DNA of 64,000 nt from Allohahella sp002354735 (GCF_047946665.1 NZ_CP172312.1:3410001-3474000), one strand, 5' to 3'; counted from the first letter of the stretch, positions 42,736 through 52,671 are shown. Program-made: numbers and translations. The notes: generated by a model from the letters alone, not told the origin.

Positions 42736-43869
42736 GTGAATGCTACAGAAAGGCCTGCAGAATCAGGGAGTCCCAGCTTCCTGCCCGATATATGTCAGCG
42801 CCACGCCGTGCTGCCGATCATACTGGGTGCCCTGCTTGGCTCGGTTCTGTTCACCTTACTGCATTCCGGGCCAGGCCATTTCGATACGATCTATTTTTCG
42901 CTCACCGCGCTGTTCATGCTCTGGGTGGTGCTTACCAGCATCTTCCTGGTGTGCCGGATGCAGTCGCTGGCCCAGCGTCTCAGCATCGCCTGGCAGGGGA
43001 GCCTCGCCTGGCTCATCAGTATTGTGGTTACGGTCATCTATTCCACGACTGCCGCCCTGCTGTTTCCTGCGCTGATAAAGCAGCTCGCAGGCCCTTTTCA
43101 GTTTGTGCTGCACACAGCCCTGATCAGTGCACTGGTCACTGGCCTGATGCTGCGTTACTTCTATCTTCAGTTCCTCACCAGCCAGCGCAGGGAGAGTGAA
43201 CTCGAGTTCCGTCTGGAAGCGTTGCAGGCCCGAATTCGTCCGCACTTTCTGTTCAACAGCATGAACTCGATTGCCAGCCTGATACCAGAGGACCCTGTAG
43301 CTGCAGAAGCCGCCGTGCTCGACCTGTCAAAACTGTTCAGGGTGGCGTTGAGGAAAACTGATCAGCTGATCTCACTCGCTGAAGAACTGAGCATCTGCAA
43401 AGCTTATCTCGATATCGAAAAGCTACGCCTGGGTGATCGGCTCTCGGTGGAGTGGCCGAGTGAGCTACCAGGGTTCGCAGCCAATGGCAGGCTGCCACCA
43501 CTCACCTTGCAGCCCATTGTGGAAAACGCGGTTTATCACGGCATCCAGCCGCTGCCCCAGGGTGGTACGCTCAGCTTGCAGCTGTCGGAACGGGACCGCT
43601 TCTGTTACGTCATGATCAGCAATCCCATCGCCGCACCACAGCTGCATCCACGAAGCGATGCGAGCCGACTGGGCGAGGAGGAAAAACGAAGCAGTTCTGG
43701 CAACCGCATGGCGCTCGACAACACCAGGCAGCGTCTTGCAGCGGCCTTCGGCGATGCAGCTGTACTGAAAAACAGCCGCACCGACGACACTTATACAGTG
43801 ACCGTGCGCATGCCGCTGCACAGCCAGACCACGCCATTCGGCCTGATCGTGGAGCCGCGAAGCGCATGA
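42736..43869 (+). CDS. algZ: LytS-like sensor histidine kinase (AlgZ/FimS type)
   Basis: This protein of about 377 residues has four predicted membrane segments (from PIILGALLGSVLFTLL) and a His_kinase domain with QARIRPHFLFNSMNSIASL (His is the candidate phospho-site), then the ATPase with PIVENAVYHGI. Its stop overlaps the algR-like start as ATGA. It resembles AlgZ (FimS), which with AlgR controls alginate and type IV pili in Pseudomonas. The frame is open from 42613, but FLPDICQRH is the family start region, so GTG at 42736 with AGAGGG upstream is preferred. Confidence 0.85.
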   Translation: MNATERPAESGSPSFLPDICQRHAVLPIILGALLGSVLFTLLHSGPGHFDTIYFSLTALFMLWVVLTSIFLVCRMQSLAQRLSIAWQGSLAWLISIVVTVIYSTTAALLFPALIKQLAGPFQFVLHTALISALVTGLMLRYFYLQFLTSQRRESELEFRLEALQARIRPHFLFNSMNSIASLIPEDPVAAEAAVLDLSKLFRVALRKTDQLISLAEELSICKAYLDIEKLRLGDRLSVEWPSELPGFAANGRLPPLTLQPIVENAVYHGIQPLPQGGTLSLQLSERDRFCYVMISNPIAAPQLHPRSDASRLGEEEKRSSSGNRMALDNTRQRLAAAFGDAAVLKNSRTDDTYTVTVRMPLHSQTTPFGLIVEPRSA

Positions 43870-44618
43870 GTCTCAAGCTGCTGATCGCCGATGACGAACC
43901 ATTGGCCAGAAAACGTATCAGGCGCCTGCTTGTCGATACCGATTATCTGGTCTGCGCGGAAGCCGTAAACGGTGAGCAGGTTCTCGAACTGGCCGAAAGT
44001 TTCAAGCCGGACATCGTGCTGCTTGATATCCGCATGCCGGGCATGGATGGCCTGACGGCTGCGCGCCAACTCAGTCGGAATACGCGGCCTCCGGCGATTA
44101 TCTTCACCACCGCCTACGATGAATACGCACTTGCTGCGATACAGGCCTCGGCGAGCGCATACCTGATGAAACCGATAGAAAAGGATGATCTTCTACAGGC
44201 GCTGGCCAGGAGTGTGGTCACCAATCAGGCCCAGCTCGCCCGACTGGGTGCACTGCAGTCAGGCCCGTCAGATGAGCATGGTACAGATTTCATCACCGTC
44301 GAAAGCGCCAGAGGGAATCACCGCATTGAGCTTGCCGATGTGTTGTATGCGCGGGCGGATAGTAAATACGTCACCCTGAGGCACCTGAGCGGCGAAGCCG
44401 TTTGCGACCTCTCACTGCGTCAGCTCGAAGAACGCTACAGCAGCCACTTCATCAGGATTCACAGAAACACCCTCATCAATCCGGCCTACCTGAAGGCATT
44501 GTCGCGTATAGAAGAAGGTCAGTATCTTGCGTCACTCCGTTTCGCGGACGAGCAGCTGCCGGTCAGTCGCCGCTTGCTGCCACAAGTACGAAGCGCGCTC
44601 ACGGGCAATACTGACTAA
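43866..44618 (+). CDS. algR: LytTR-family response regulator (AlgR type)
   Basis: This 250-residue protein has a receiver domain (ADDEPLARKRIRRLL; phospho-site Asp54 in VLLDIRMPGMDG; Lys in YLMKPIEK) and a C-terminal LytTR DNA-binding domain (FITVESARGNHRI, VLYARADSKYV, FIRIHRNTLIN). It partners the upstream sensor kinase. Placed directly before hemC, as in Pseudomonas. Its targets here are not known. Confidence 0.92.
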   Translation: MSLKLLIADDEPLARKRIRRLLVDTDYLVCAEAVNGEQVLELAESFKPDIVLLDIRMPGMDGLTAARQLSRNTRPPAIIFTTAYDEYALAAIQASASAYLMKPIEKDDLLQALARSVVTNQAQLARLGALQSGPSDEHGTDFITVESARGNHRIELADVLYARADSKYVTLRHLSGEAVCDLSLRQLEERYSSHFIRIHRNTLINPAYLKALSRIEEGQYLASLRFADEQLPVSRRLLPQVRSALTGNTD

Positions 44619-44703
44619 GGCGAAAGCATGCCGAACGTCGGCAGGTCTGGTAGCCTGTGCGGATAATTCGCGATCCGTTCAACGCTGACGAAAAAGAGAG
44701 ACC

Positions 44704-45717
44704 ATGGAACTTACCATCGCCACCCGTAGCAGTGCGCTAGCCCTGTGGCAGGCTAACCACGTGAAACGGGAACTCGAAGCCCTCAACCCGGGCTTGCAGA
44801 TCCACCTCCTCGAAATCAAGACGCAGGGCGACATCATTCTCGATGTGCCGCTGGCAAAGGTTGGCGGTAAGGGGCTGTTTGTGAAGGAGCTCGAAACTGC
44901 GCTGCTGGCCAACAGAGCAGACCTGGCCGTGCACTCGATGAAAGATGTGCCGATGGCCTTTCCAGAAGGTCTGTACCTGCCGGTCATCACCGAGCGCGAC
45001 AGCCCTTACGATGCCTTCGTCAGCAACAGATACGCCGATTTCGACGCGCTTCCAGCGGGCGCTGTCGTCGGCACCAGCAGCCTTCGACGGGCAGCCCAGA
45101 TTGCCGAACGACGGCCGGACCTGTCGATCAAGAGCCTGCGAGGTAACGTCAATACACGTTTGGCCAAACTCGACGACGGTCTGTACGACGCTATTATTCT
45201 CGCCGCCTCAGGCCTGAAGCGACTCGGCTTCCATGAGCGCATTCGAAGCACCCTGCCTGCTGAAATTTCCCTGCCTGCTGTTGGACAGGGCGCACTGGGC
45301 ATCGAAATCCGCAGCGATGATGAGCGGGTAGCCCAGCTTATCGAGCCGCTGCGACATCGCGAGACCAGCCTGATCGTGCGATGCGAACGCGCCATGAATA
45401 CCCGCCTGAATGGTGGCTGTCAGGTGCCCATCGCAGGCTACGGTGAGCTGATTGAGGACTCACTCAAGCTCAGAGGGCTCGTCGCCGAGGTCGATGGGAG
45501 TCGAATTCTCCACGCCAGTGACAGCCTCAGGTTGCAAGAGCACTCACCTGCGAAGGGCGTGCCTGAGCTTCAGGGACTGGAACCCGCAGCGTTCGAGAAC
45601 CTCTGTCAGGCTGCAGAAGTCATGGGGGTTCGCGTGGCAGAGAATTTGCTGAGCCAGGGCGCCGGCGCCATACTCGACGCCGTATATGGCGACTCGCCTC
45701 CGGATCACCGACGCTAG
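44704..45717 (+). CDS. hemC: Porphobilinogen deaminase
   Basis: This 337-residue enzyme links four porphobilinogens into hydroxymethylbilane. The dipyrromethane-cofactor Cys is in LNGGCQVPIAGY. Substrate-binding arginines lie in TSSLRRAAQ and SLRGNVNTRLAKLD, and DLAVHSMKDVP is typical. It is slightly longer than the usual 310 residues owing to C-terminal residues. It begins the hemC-hemD-hemX-hemY run; hemD starts 3 bp after its stop. Confidence 0.97.
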   Translation: MELTIATRSSALALWQANHVKRELEALNPGLQIHLLEIKTQGDIILDVPLAKVGGKGLFVKELETALLANRADLAVHSMKDVPMAFPEGLYLPVITERDSPYDAFVSNRYADFDALPAGAVVGTSSLRRAAQIAERRPDLSIKSLRGNVNTRLAKLDDGLYDAIILAASGLKRLGFHERIRSTLPAEISLPAVGQGALGIEIRSDDERVAQLIEPLRHRETSLIVRCERAMNTRLNGGCQVPIAGYGELIEDSLKLRGLVAEVDGSRILHASDSLRLQEHSPAKGVPELQGLEPAAFENLCQAAEVMGVRVAENLLSQGAGAILDAVYGDSPPDHRR

Positions 45718-45720
45718 ACA

Positions 45721-46509
45721 ATGGTGGCGCCGATGCAGCCAAAACGTATTCTGCTCTCGCGGCCGCTGGTCGAACGCGACGATGGTCAGCGGATTCAGCA
45801 GCCGGAAGATCCGCTGTTGACGAGTCTGCAGCATAGCGCCGACGTCATGAATTTTCCCATGCAGTCATTATTGCTGTATTCAGCGCCTCTGCCAGCGCAG
45901 CGGAAGTTCATCACCGATATCCACTGCTACGACAACATCATCGTAACCAGCAAGGCAGCTGCCAGACAGTTGGTGGACTACCTCGACCAATACTGGCCGC
46001 AGGTGCCAGTGGGCCTGCCACTCATGGCACTGGGCAGTGGTACGGCTGAAGCACTTCGCACCCTGAGCCAGCGCATCCTGCTGCCGCAGGCGGGGCACAG
46101 CTCTGAGCATCTGCTGGCGCTCGCCACGCTGCAAAACGTGACGCATCGCCGAATCCTGCTGGTGAAGGGCCAGGGAGGACGCACGACGCTTGCCGAAACA
46201 TTGATGGCACGGGGCGCAAAAGTCGATACGTTACTGTGTTATGAGCGTAGGAGTCTCGAGCACTCGGCAAATGAACTGGAACAGCTCACGCGCTTCGCTC
46301 CCACTCATGTCGTCGCGCTTTCGCTCGAGACACTGCAGGCCTTGCTGCAACTGAAACAGCTCAAGCTCACGCAGGCGCTGTTTTTGGTACCCAGCGAGCG
46401 GGTGGCTGAGCCACTGCGGGACGCACATGTTAAATACAAGGTTACGGATGATTTACGTCCGGCCAACATGATAAAGTTGCTGGGGCTCGAACCCGCAGCC
46501 GGGACATAA
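45721..46509 (+). CDS. hemD: Uroporphyrinogen-III synthase
   Basis: This 262-residue protein closes hydroxymethylbilane to uroporphyrinogen III. Sequence conservation is low in this family, but position after hemC, length, and stretches such as IIVTSKAAARQLVDYL, LVKGQGGRTTLAETL and the late VPSERVAEPLRDA fit well. The N-terminal 40 residues diverge from common forms. Confidence 0.9.
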   Translation: MVAPMQPKRILLSRPLVERDDGQRIQQPEDPLLTSLQHSADVMNFPMQSLLLYSAPLPAQRKFITDIHCYDNIIVTSKAAARQLVDYLDQYWPQVPVGLPLMALGSGTAEALRTLSQRILLPQAGHSSEHLLALATLQNVTHRRILLVKGQGGRTTLAETLMARGAKVDTLLCYERRSLEHSANELEQLTRFAPTHVVALSLETLQALLQLKQLKLTQALFLVPSERVAEPLRDAHVKYKVTDDLRPANMIKLLGLEPAAGT

Positions 46510-46524
46510 AAAAAAGGATGTAAC

Positions 46525-47874
46525 GTGGCAGACGACACACACTCAGACAAATCTGTGCAGAATTCTGAACAACCCGCCGGAAGCGCTCCACTGGCATCCG
46601 GTGCCCCAGCCAGACCGGCCGCGGGCACAGTGAACAATCAAACCTCGAACACCAGCACCAGTAACGGAATTACTGCAGACAGCACCACTTCGAGCGCGCG
46701 AGCATCCAGCGCAAGCACTCGACCCAGTGCAGGCACTTCCAGTACTACACCGCCAACCACTCACACAGCATCCCCGGGAAAGACACGCGTCTGGCCGCTC
46801 TGGCTCGCGTTCCTCCTGCTGCTGATAGCGCTGGGTGCTGCCGGCTGGTACGCCTGGAATCACCTGAAGTCCTTGCGCAGCGACATCGACCAGTCAGTAG
46901 AGAGCCAGCTCTCCAAAGTCGAATCCACCACGCAGCAGGTCAGAAGCGACCAGAGCGCATTCACCTCATCCATGAGCAATCTGCAGCAGCAGTTGCAGAA
47001 CTATGATCAGCGAATTGACGAGTTGTCTGCCCAGCTCGACAAGACTGCCCAGCAGTTGCTGGCCGATCAGGCTACCAGCCGAACAGACTGGTTACTGGCG
47101 GAGGCTGAATATCTGCTGCGTCTGGCGAACCAGCGCGTGCTCCTTGAAAAAGACGTGGAGAGTGCACTTGCCATTCTCATTGCGGCCGATGAAGCGCTGA
47201 AAGAAACCGACGAAGTCGCCGTTATTCCGGTCCGCAAGACCATTGCCTCGGAGATGCTCGCACTCAAATCACTCGGTGAAGTCGATGTCACCGGCGCTTA
47301 TCTCAAGCTGGAAGCACTTGCGCAGCAGGTTGCCAGCATGGATGAGTCGCTCATGCTCAAGGAATCGCCGCTCGCGAAGCAGACAATGGAATCAGGCGAA
47401 GGCCTGGTGATCAATCCTGATGCTGAGCAAGCCGACACTGATACTCAGGAGCAGGCTGAGCAGCCCTGGTATACCAAGGCGCTCTCGACCGCGCAGGACA
47501 CCCTCAATCGCTTCGTCATCGTGCGCAATCTGGACGAGCCAATCGCTCCCCTGCTCGCACCCGAGCAAACGCACTATCTCCGACAGAATCTCCGCCTCAT
47601 GATTGAGCAGGCTGAGCTCGCCTTGCTCGAGCAGAATCAGGCAATCTATTCAAACAGTCTTGAAAAGGCCGAGAAGTGGATCCGCAGCTATTTCGTCGCC
47701 GATAGTTCGCAGACGAAGGCGCTCCTCGATAGCATAGAGAGCCTGAAGGCGATCTCGGTTGATCCCGAATTGCCTGATATCTCAGCCTCGCTGAGACAAC
47801 TCAAGGGTTTGCTCGAGTCGGTCTACCAGATCGGGCCGAAATCCAACCCGCCTTCAAACGAAAGCGGGGAGTAA
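46525..47874 (+). CDS. hemX: HemX-like membrane protein
   Basis: This 449-residue protein has a Ser/Thr/Ala-rich disordered cytoplasmic N-terminus (to about residue 88), one membrane segment (LWLAFLLLLIALGAAGWYAW), then a periplasmic coiled coil and helical domain with TDWLLAEAEYLLRLANQR, a HemX signature. Despite the name it lacks methyltransferase motifs. The GTG start has AAGGA at good spacing, 15 bp after hemD. The function of this HemX is poorly defined. Confidence 0.9.
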   Translation: MADDTHSDKSVQNSEQPAGSAPLASGAPARPAAGTVNNQTSNTSTSNGITADSTTSSARASSASTRPSAGTSSTTPPTTHTASPGKTRVWPLWLAFLLLLIALGAAGWYAWNHLKSLRSDIDQSVESQLSKVESTTQQVRSDQSAFTSSMSNLQQQLQNYDQRIDELSAQLDKTAQQLLADQATSRTDWLLAEAEYLLRLANQRVLLEKDVESALAILIAADEALKETDEVAVIPVRKTIASEMLALKSLGEVDVTGAYLKLEALAQQVASMDESLMLKESPLAKQTMESGEGLVINPDAEQADTDTQEQAEQPWYTKALSTAQDTLNRFVIVRNLDEPIAPLLAPEQTHYLRQNLRLMIEQAELALLEQNQAIYSNSLEKAEKWIRSYFVADSSQTKALLDSIESLKAISVDPELPDISASLRQLKGLLESVYQIGPKSNPPSNESGE

Positions 47875-47880
47875 CGCTAC

Positions 47881-49137
47881 ATGAGCAGGTTACTCATATA
47901 CATACTGCTGGCGATCGCAGTCGGCCTCGGCCTTGGCTATCTCGTGCAGCTCGACCCCGGTTATATCCGCATCTCCTGGATGAGCTATCTCGTGGAGACT
48001 ACGGTCTGGATCGCGCTGATTCTGATCGTCCTGACGATACTGCTGGTTCAGCTGGTGTTGAAAACGCTGTTTGCATTGCTGGCGACACGAGAAGGGTTCC
48101 GTTCCTGGCGTGAAGGCTATGCCGATTCACGCGCACACAAACGGACCCAGCGCGGTCTCCTCGACTTTGCTGAGGGTCGCTGGGATAGAGCAGAGCGTCG
48201 TCTGGTGAATTCGGCGGACAAGTCCGAAGCGCCGATGATGAGCTACCTCACGGCTGCACAGGCTGCCAGTGAACAGGGTGATATCGCCCGCAGTAATCAG
48301 CTGCTGAATCAGGCCAAGGCCGTTATGCCCAACAGCGACTTTGCAGTAGAGCTGACGAAGGCGCAGATGTATGTCGCAAGGGACCAGTTCGAAGAGGCAA
48401 AGGCGCTGCTGCTCCAGCTTAACAGCCGTCGGTCAGGCCACTCAGCTGTGCTGAGACTGCTCCGTCAGTGCATGCTGGAGACCGGCGATTGGGCAGGACT
48501 GGTCAAACTTCTGCCAGAGATCGAAAAGTACTGCAAGCTTACTGAGGATCAGATGAACGGTCTGCGTCAGTCTGCCTGGTTCAACTGGCTCGACAGCAAG
48601 GCGAGTACAGCGGGTATCTCGGTAGACAACTCAGCCCATGGCAGTACCGGCACTGATGTGCTCGACGGCGTATGGAACTCACTGCCGCAACAGTATGCGC
48701 AGCATCCTGTGTTCATCCGCAGCTACGTCAGTGGCCTCATGCGGGCGGGTTCTCTTGGCCAGGCTGTCACGGTACTTCGCAAGGCGCTCACACGGAACTG
48801 GAATGGTGATCTTGGGCTGCTATACGTCAAGGCAGCTTCAGCCAGTGGCGATGCTGAACAGGCCTATGCGGATCTTTCACAGTGGCGTGCGGGCAGGGAT
48901 GAAGATCCGGATCTGCTGTTGGCCTTGGGCATTGCAGCTGAACGCTCCGGAAATCTGGATGAAGCCCGAGCCTGCCTGGAAAAGAGTCTCCAGTCGCGCG
49001 AGAGCAGCGACACCTACGGCGCATTGGGAAGAGTGGCCAACAGGCAGGGCGATTTCGAAGCCGGCAGTCATATGCTGGAGCTTGCGCTACAGCATGATCA
49101 ACTGGAGAAGCGTATGGTCTCCAGGGTCGGTCACTAA
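47881..49137 (+). CDS. hemY: HemY-like TPR membrane protein
   Basis: This 418-residue protein has two N-terminal membrane segments (LLIYILLAIAVGLGLGYL and TTVWIALILIVLTILLVQLVL), the HemY_N region (ATREGFRSWREGY, QRGLLDFAEGRWDRAERRL) and a helical TPR array to the end. It is a membrane protein of the heme gene cluster in gammaproteobacteria, not an oxidase, with a proposed scaffold role. It overlaps the convergent flavin reductase gene by 4 bp. Confidence 0.92.
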   Translation: MSRLLIYILLAIAVGLGLGYLVQLDPGYIRISWMSYLVETTVWIALILIVLTILLVQLVLKTLFALLATREGFRSWREGYADSRAHKRTQRGLLDFAEGRWDRAERRLVNSADKSEAPMMSYLTAAQAASEQGDIARSNQLLNQAKAVMPNSDFAVELTKAQMYVARDQFEEAKALLLQLNSRRSGHSAVLRLLRQCMLETGDWAGLVKLLPEIEKYCKLTEDQMNGLRQSAWFNWLDSKASTAGISVDNSAHGSTGTDVLDGVWNSLPQQYAQHPVFIRSYVSGLMRAGSLGQAVTVLRKALTRNWNGDLGLLYVKAASASGDAEQAYADLSQWRAGRDEDPDLLLALGIAAERSGNLDEARACLEKSLQSRESSDTYGALGRVANRQGDFEAGSHMLELALQHDQLEKRMVSRVGH

Positions 49138-49865
49138 CGCGCCCTGGGCGCGTATTCCAGAACGTCTGAATAGAAGCGGTCTTCCGGCAGACCCAGTGGT
49201 TGCAGTGCATCAAGTGCACTGTACACCATCGTCGGAGAGCCGCTTGCAAATACCATCGTCGACTTCCAGTCGTGACGACCTTCGATTGCAGCACGGATCA
49301 GCTCGGCGTGATGCCCCTGCCACTCGTTATCCACGTTGTCTGCAGTTACGGCAACAAAACGCAGCTTGCCCTGTCTCATCCAGTCTTCAGCAATTGAGCG
49401 GGCATACATATCGCTCGCTGTCCGGACGCCCCAGTACAGCGAAAGATTCCGCCTGAAACCCGATTGCTGCAGAAACTCGATAATCGACTTCATCTGCGCA
49501 AAACCAGTACCCGCCGCGATAAGAACGATATCAAGATCTGGAGCATGGTCCAGACAGCTTTTGCCTAACGGTAGCGCTACCTGAAGCGCTTCACCGCTCT
49601 TCAGCTGAGCCTTGAGATACCTGAGGATGGCGGTGGAATTCTCGAGCGCCTCAGGGGCCTCGATATGCAATTCAATTATTGGTGCCTGAGGTGCGCTGGC
49701 GATGGAAAAGAAGCCATCGGCCACACCTGGCACCAGCAGCTGCAGGTACTGGCCCGCTGCAAACAATGGCTGCTTGACGCCGACCATGTCCGGGTCGAGT
49801 TCGATGCGATAATTATCACCGCTCAATCGCTCGATGCTGTTTACCTTGCACTCAATAGTCTTCAA
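49134..49865 (-). CDS. NAD(P)H-flavin reductase (Fre/LuxG-like)
   Basis: This 243-residue protein has a ferredoxin-reductase fold: the flavin-binding GQYLQLLVPG...DGFFSIAS region and the NAD(P)-binding VLIAAGTGFAQMKSI, ending in DVLEYAPRAR. There is no [2Fe-2S] domain. It is close to Fre/UbiB-type reductases that supply reduced flavin. TTG at 49865 overlaps the ubiD stop as TTGA with GGAG 6 bases upstream, so it is coupled to ubiD. UbiD needs a prenylated FMN made from reduced flavin, which makes the link meaningful. Confidence 0.88.
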   Translation of the reverse strand: MKTIECKVNSIERLSGDNYRIELDPDMVGVKQPLFAAGQYLQLLVPGVADGFFSIASAPQAPIIELHIEAPEALENSTAILRYLKAQLKSGEALQVALPLGKSCLDHAPDLDIVLIAAGTGFAQMKSIIEFLQQSGFRRNLSLYWGVRTASDMYARSIAEDWMRQGKLRFVAVTADNVDNEWQGHHAELIRAAIEGRHDWKSTMVFASGSPTMVYSALDALQPLGLPEDRFYSDVLEYAPRAR

Positions 49866-51367
49866 TCCACTCTCCCAAGCCCTAAGGAATCCCACAGCTC
49901 GTCAACGCGCTGTTTCACTGCCGGTGTCATCGACAATGGTCTCCCCCACTCCCGCGAGGTTTCACCCGGCCACTTACCGGTCGCGTCGAAACCCATCTTT
50001 GAGCCCAATCCACTCACTGGCGAAGCAAAATCGAGATAATCGATAGGGGTATTTTCGATGGACACTGTATCGCGTACCGGATCCATTCTGGTGGTCATCG
50101 CCCAGATAACATCATTCCAGTCTCGGGCATTGACGTCGTCGTCCACGACGATGACAAACTTGGTATACATGAATTGTCGTAGAAAAGACCAAACGCCCAT
50201 CATCACGCGCTTGGCATGCCCGGGGTACTGCTTCTTCATACTGACTACGGCCAGCCGATAGCTACAGCCCTCGGGCGGCAGATAAAAATCCACGATTTCC
50301 GGGAACTGCTTCTGCAGCAACGGCACGAATACTTCATTCAACGCCACGCCGAGCACAGCGGGCTCATCAGGCGGCCGACCGGTGTAGGTACTGTGATAAA
50401 TAGGGTCACGACGCTGTGTAATCCGCTCCACCGTGAAGACCGGAAAGCGCTCCTGCTCGTTGTAATACCCCGTATGGTCCCCAAAAGGACCTTCCATTGC
50501 AGTCTCGCCAGGATAGATGAAACCTTCGAGTATGATCTCGGCGCTAGCTGGCACCTGAAGATCACTACCGATGCACTGGGTCAACTCGGTTCTCGAGCCG
50601 CGTAGCAAGCCAGCAAAGGCGTACTCGGACAGCGAATCTGGAACCGGCGTCACTGCGCCAAGAATCGTAGCAGGATCAGCACCCAGTGCGACGGCGATAG
50701 GAAAAGGTTTATCCGGGTAAGCCTTCTGCCAGGCCTGATAATCGAGCGCACCGCCACGGTGCGAAAGCCAACGCATGATGACCTTGTTCCGGCCGATAAC
50801 CTGCTGTCGATAGATACCCAGGTTCTGGCGCGGCTTCTCAGGATCAGGTCCCCGTGTAATGACGAGCGGCCAGGTAATCAATGGACCGGCATCGTCAGGC
50901 CAACAAGTCTGTATCGGATAGTCCGCCAGATTAACCGCATCGCCTTCGATGACCACTGCCTGACAGGGCGCGCCACTCACTACCTTGGGGCTCATCTTCA
51001 TGACCTGGCGCAGCACTGGCAGCTTGCTCCAGGCATCGCGGAGCCCCTTGGGGGGCTCAGGTTCTTTCAGAAACGCGAGGAGTCGACCGATGTCGCGGAG
51101 ACTATGCACCGACTCCGCACCCATGCCGAGCGCGACTCTTTCGGGCGTGCCAAACAGGTTGGCCAGCACAGGCATCCTGAAGCCGGTTGGGTTCTCGAAC
51201 AGCAGCGCGGGGCCCTTGGCTCGAAGTACCCTGTCGCTGATCTCTGTCATTTCGAGAACAGGACTGACAGGGGTCTTGATGCGAATCAGATCGCCGCGCT
51301 TTTCGAGAAGCGCAATAAAGTCACGAAGATCCGAGTACTTATGGGCTCGATCCGGGAGCTCGATCAC
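49862..51367 (-). CDS. ubiD: 3-octaprenyl-4-hydroxybenzoate decarboxylase
   Basis: This 501-residue enzyme decarboxylates the quinone ring precursor in ubiquinone synthesis using prenyl-FMN. Typical stretches are KYSDLRDFIALLEKRGDL, the NLGIYRQQV/MRWLSHRGGA prFMN site, and EGPFGDHTGYYN. GTG at 51367 has AAGGA 7 bases upstream. It lies 35 bp after rho on the same strand and is coupled to the flavin reductase. The UbiX partner is not in the window. Confidence 0.96.
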   Translation of the reverse strand: MIELPDRAHKYSDLRDFIALLEKRGDLIRIKTPVSPVLEMTEISDRVLRAKGPALLFENPTGFRMPVLANLFGTPERVALGMGAESVHSLRDIGRLLAFLKEPEPPKGLRDAWSKLPVLRQVMKMSPKVVSGAPCQAVVIEGDAVNLADYPIQTCWPDDAGPLITWPLVITRGPDPEKPRQNLGIYRQQVIGRNKVIMRWLSHRGGALDYQAWQKAYPDKPFPIAVALGADPATILGAVTPVPDSLSEYAFAGLLRGSRTELTQCIGSDLQVPASAEIILEGFIYPGETAMEGPFGDHTGYYNEQERFPVFTVERITQRRDPIYHSTYTGRPPDEPAVLGVALNEVFVPLLQKQFPEIVDFYLPPEGCSYRLAVVSMKKQYPGHAKRVMMGVWSFLRQFMYTKFVIVVDDDVNARDWNDVIWAMTTRMDPVRDTVSIENTPIDYLDFASPVSGLGSKMGFDATGKWPGETSREWGRPLSMTPAVKQRVDELWDSLGLGRVD

Positions 51368-51402
51368 AGCGCTATCCTTGTCCTGTTGGCTTTACGGAAG
51401 AT

Positions 51403-52671
51403 CTATTTCCGCTGCTTTTTCATGGACTGGAAGAAGTCGTCGTTGGTCTTGGTGTCTTTCAGCTTGTCGATAAGGAACTCAACCGCTGCACCATCGTCAT
51501 CCATGCTGTGCAGTAATTTGCGCAGAATCCAGACTCGCGACAGTTCGTCTTCAGACATCAGCAACTCTTCACGACGCGTACCTGAGCGGCGAATGTTGAT
51601 AGCCGGGAAGGTTCTACGCTCAGCGATCTTGCGATCCATATGAACTTCGAGGTTACCCGTGCCCTTGAACTCTTCGTAAATGACTTCGTCCATCTTCGAA
51701 CCTGTATCGACCAGCGCGGTAGCGATGATGGTCAGGCTGCCGCCTTCCTCGATGTTACGAGCCGCACCGAAGAAGCGCTTGGGCCGCTCGAGGGCATGGG
51801 CATCGACACCACCAGTCAGCACCTTGCCGGAGCTGGGTACGATAGTGTTGTAGGCGCGGGCAAGACGGGTAATCGAGTCGAGCAGAATAATGACGTCTTT
51901 CTTGTGCTCGACGAGACGCTTGGCTTTCTCGATGACCATTTCGGCCACCTGCACGTGACGGGCCGGGGGCTCGTCGAACGTACTGGCGATGACTTCACCC
52001 CGCACCGTACGCTGCATCTCGGTGACTTCTTCAGGCCGCTCATCGATGAGCAGAACCATGAGATGACACTCAGGATTGTTGCGCGTGATCGACTGTGCAA
52101 TGTTCTGCATCAGCAGGGTCTTACCAGCCTTTGGCGGCGATACGATCAGGCCGCGCTGGCCCTTGCCGATTGGCGCAACCAGATCAAGGATTCGTGCCGA
52201 GATGTCTTCGGTACTGCCGTTACCAGCTTCGAGCCGGAGGCGTTCCTGAGGAAAGAGGGGTGTAAGGTTTTCGAAGAGGACTTTGTTCTTGGAGTTTTCA
52301 GGCTTGTCGAAGTTGATTTCGCTAACCTTGAGCAGCGCAAAATAGCGCTCGCCGTCCTTTGGTGGCCGGATTTTGCCGGACACCGTGTCACCGGTTCGAA
52401 GCGTAAAACGTCGTATCTGGCTGGGCGAAACATAAATGTCGTCTGGTCCTGCCAGATACGAACTGTCTGCCGAGCGAAGAAACCCGAAGCCATCCTGAAG
52501 TATTTCGAGGACACCATCTCCCGAAATGTCTTCACCACCCTTCGCGTGTTTTTTGAGAATGCCGAATATGACGTCCTGCTTGCGAGATCGGGATAGATTG
52601 TCGATAGACATATCCTGGGCGATCTGGAGGAGTTCAGGTACGGATTTGGTCTTGAGTTCGGTTAGATTCAT
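51403..52671 (-). CDS. rho: Transcription termination factor Rho
   Basis: This 422-residue hexameric RNA helicase has the N-terminal Rho_N (LTELKTKSVPELLQIAQDM), the RNA-binding OSB fold (EILQDGFGFLRSADSSYL) and an ATPase with P-loop SPPKAGKTLL, DEVIYEEFKGTGN and Q/R-loop residues. Length is normal. It is preceded by a long C-rich leader that could mediate autocontrol, and lies between trxA and ubiD, as in related genomes. Confidence 0.97.
   Translation of the reverse strand: MNLTELKTKSVPELLQIAQDMSIDNLSRSRKQDVIFGILKKHAKGGEDISGDGVLEILQDGFGFLRSADSSYLAGPDDIYVSPSQIRRFTLRTGDTVSGKIRPPKDGERYFALLKVSEINFDKPENSKNKVLFENLTPLFPQERLRLEAGNGSTEDISARILDLVAPIGKGQRGLIVSPPKAGKTLLMQNIAQSITRNNPECHLMVLLIDERPEEVTEMQRTVRGEVIASTFDEPPARHVQVAEMVIEKAKRLVEHKKDVIILLDSITRLARAYNTIVPSSGKVLTGGVDAHALERPKRFFGAARNIEEGGSLTIIATALVDTGSKMDEVIYEEFKGTGNLEVHMDRKIAERRTFPAINIRRSGTRREELLMSEDELSRVWILRKLLHSMDDDGAAVEFLIDKLKDTKTNDDFFQSMKKQRK

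Noticed and set aside
44628..44643. TGCCGA/TCGGCA hairpin between algR and hemC as a terminator
   Set aside because: The loop is only 3 bases and no T run follows; it may be chance.
48638..49456. Long + strand frame overlapping hemY and the flavin reductase
   Set aside because: It is out of frame with hemY and antisense to the reductase, both well supported, and it has no recognisable domain.
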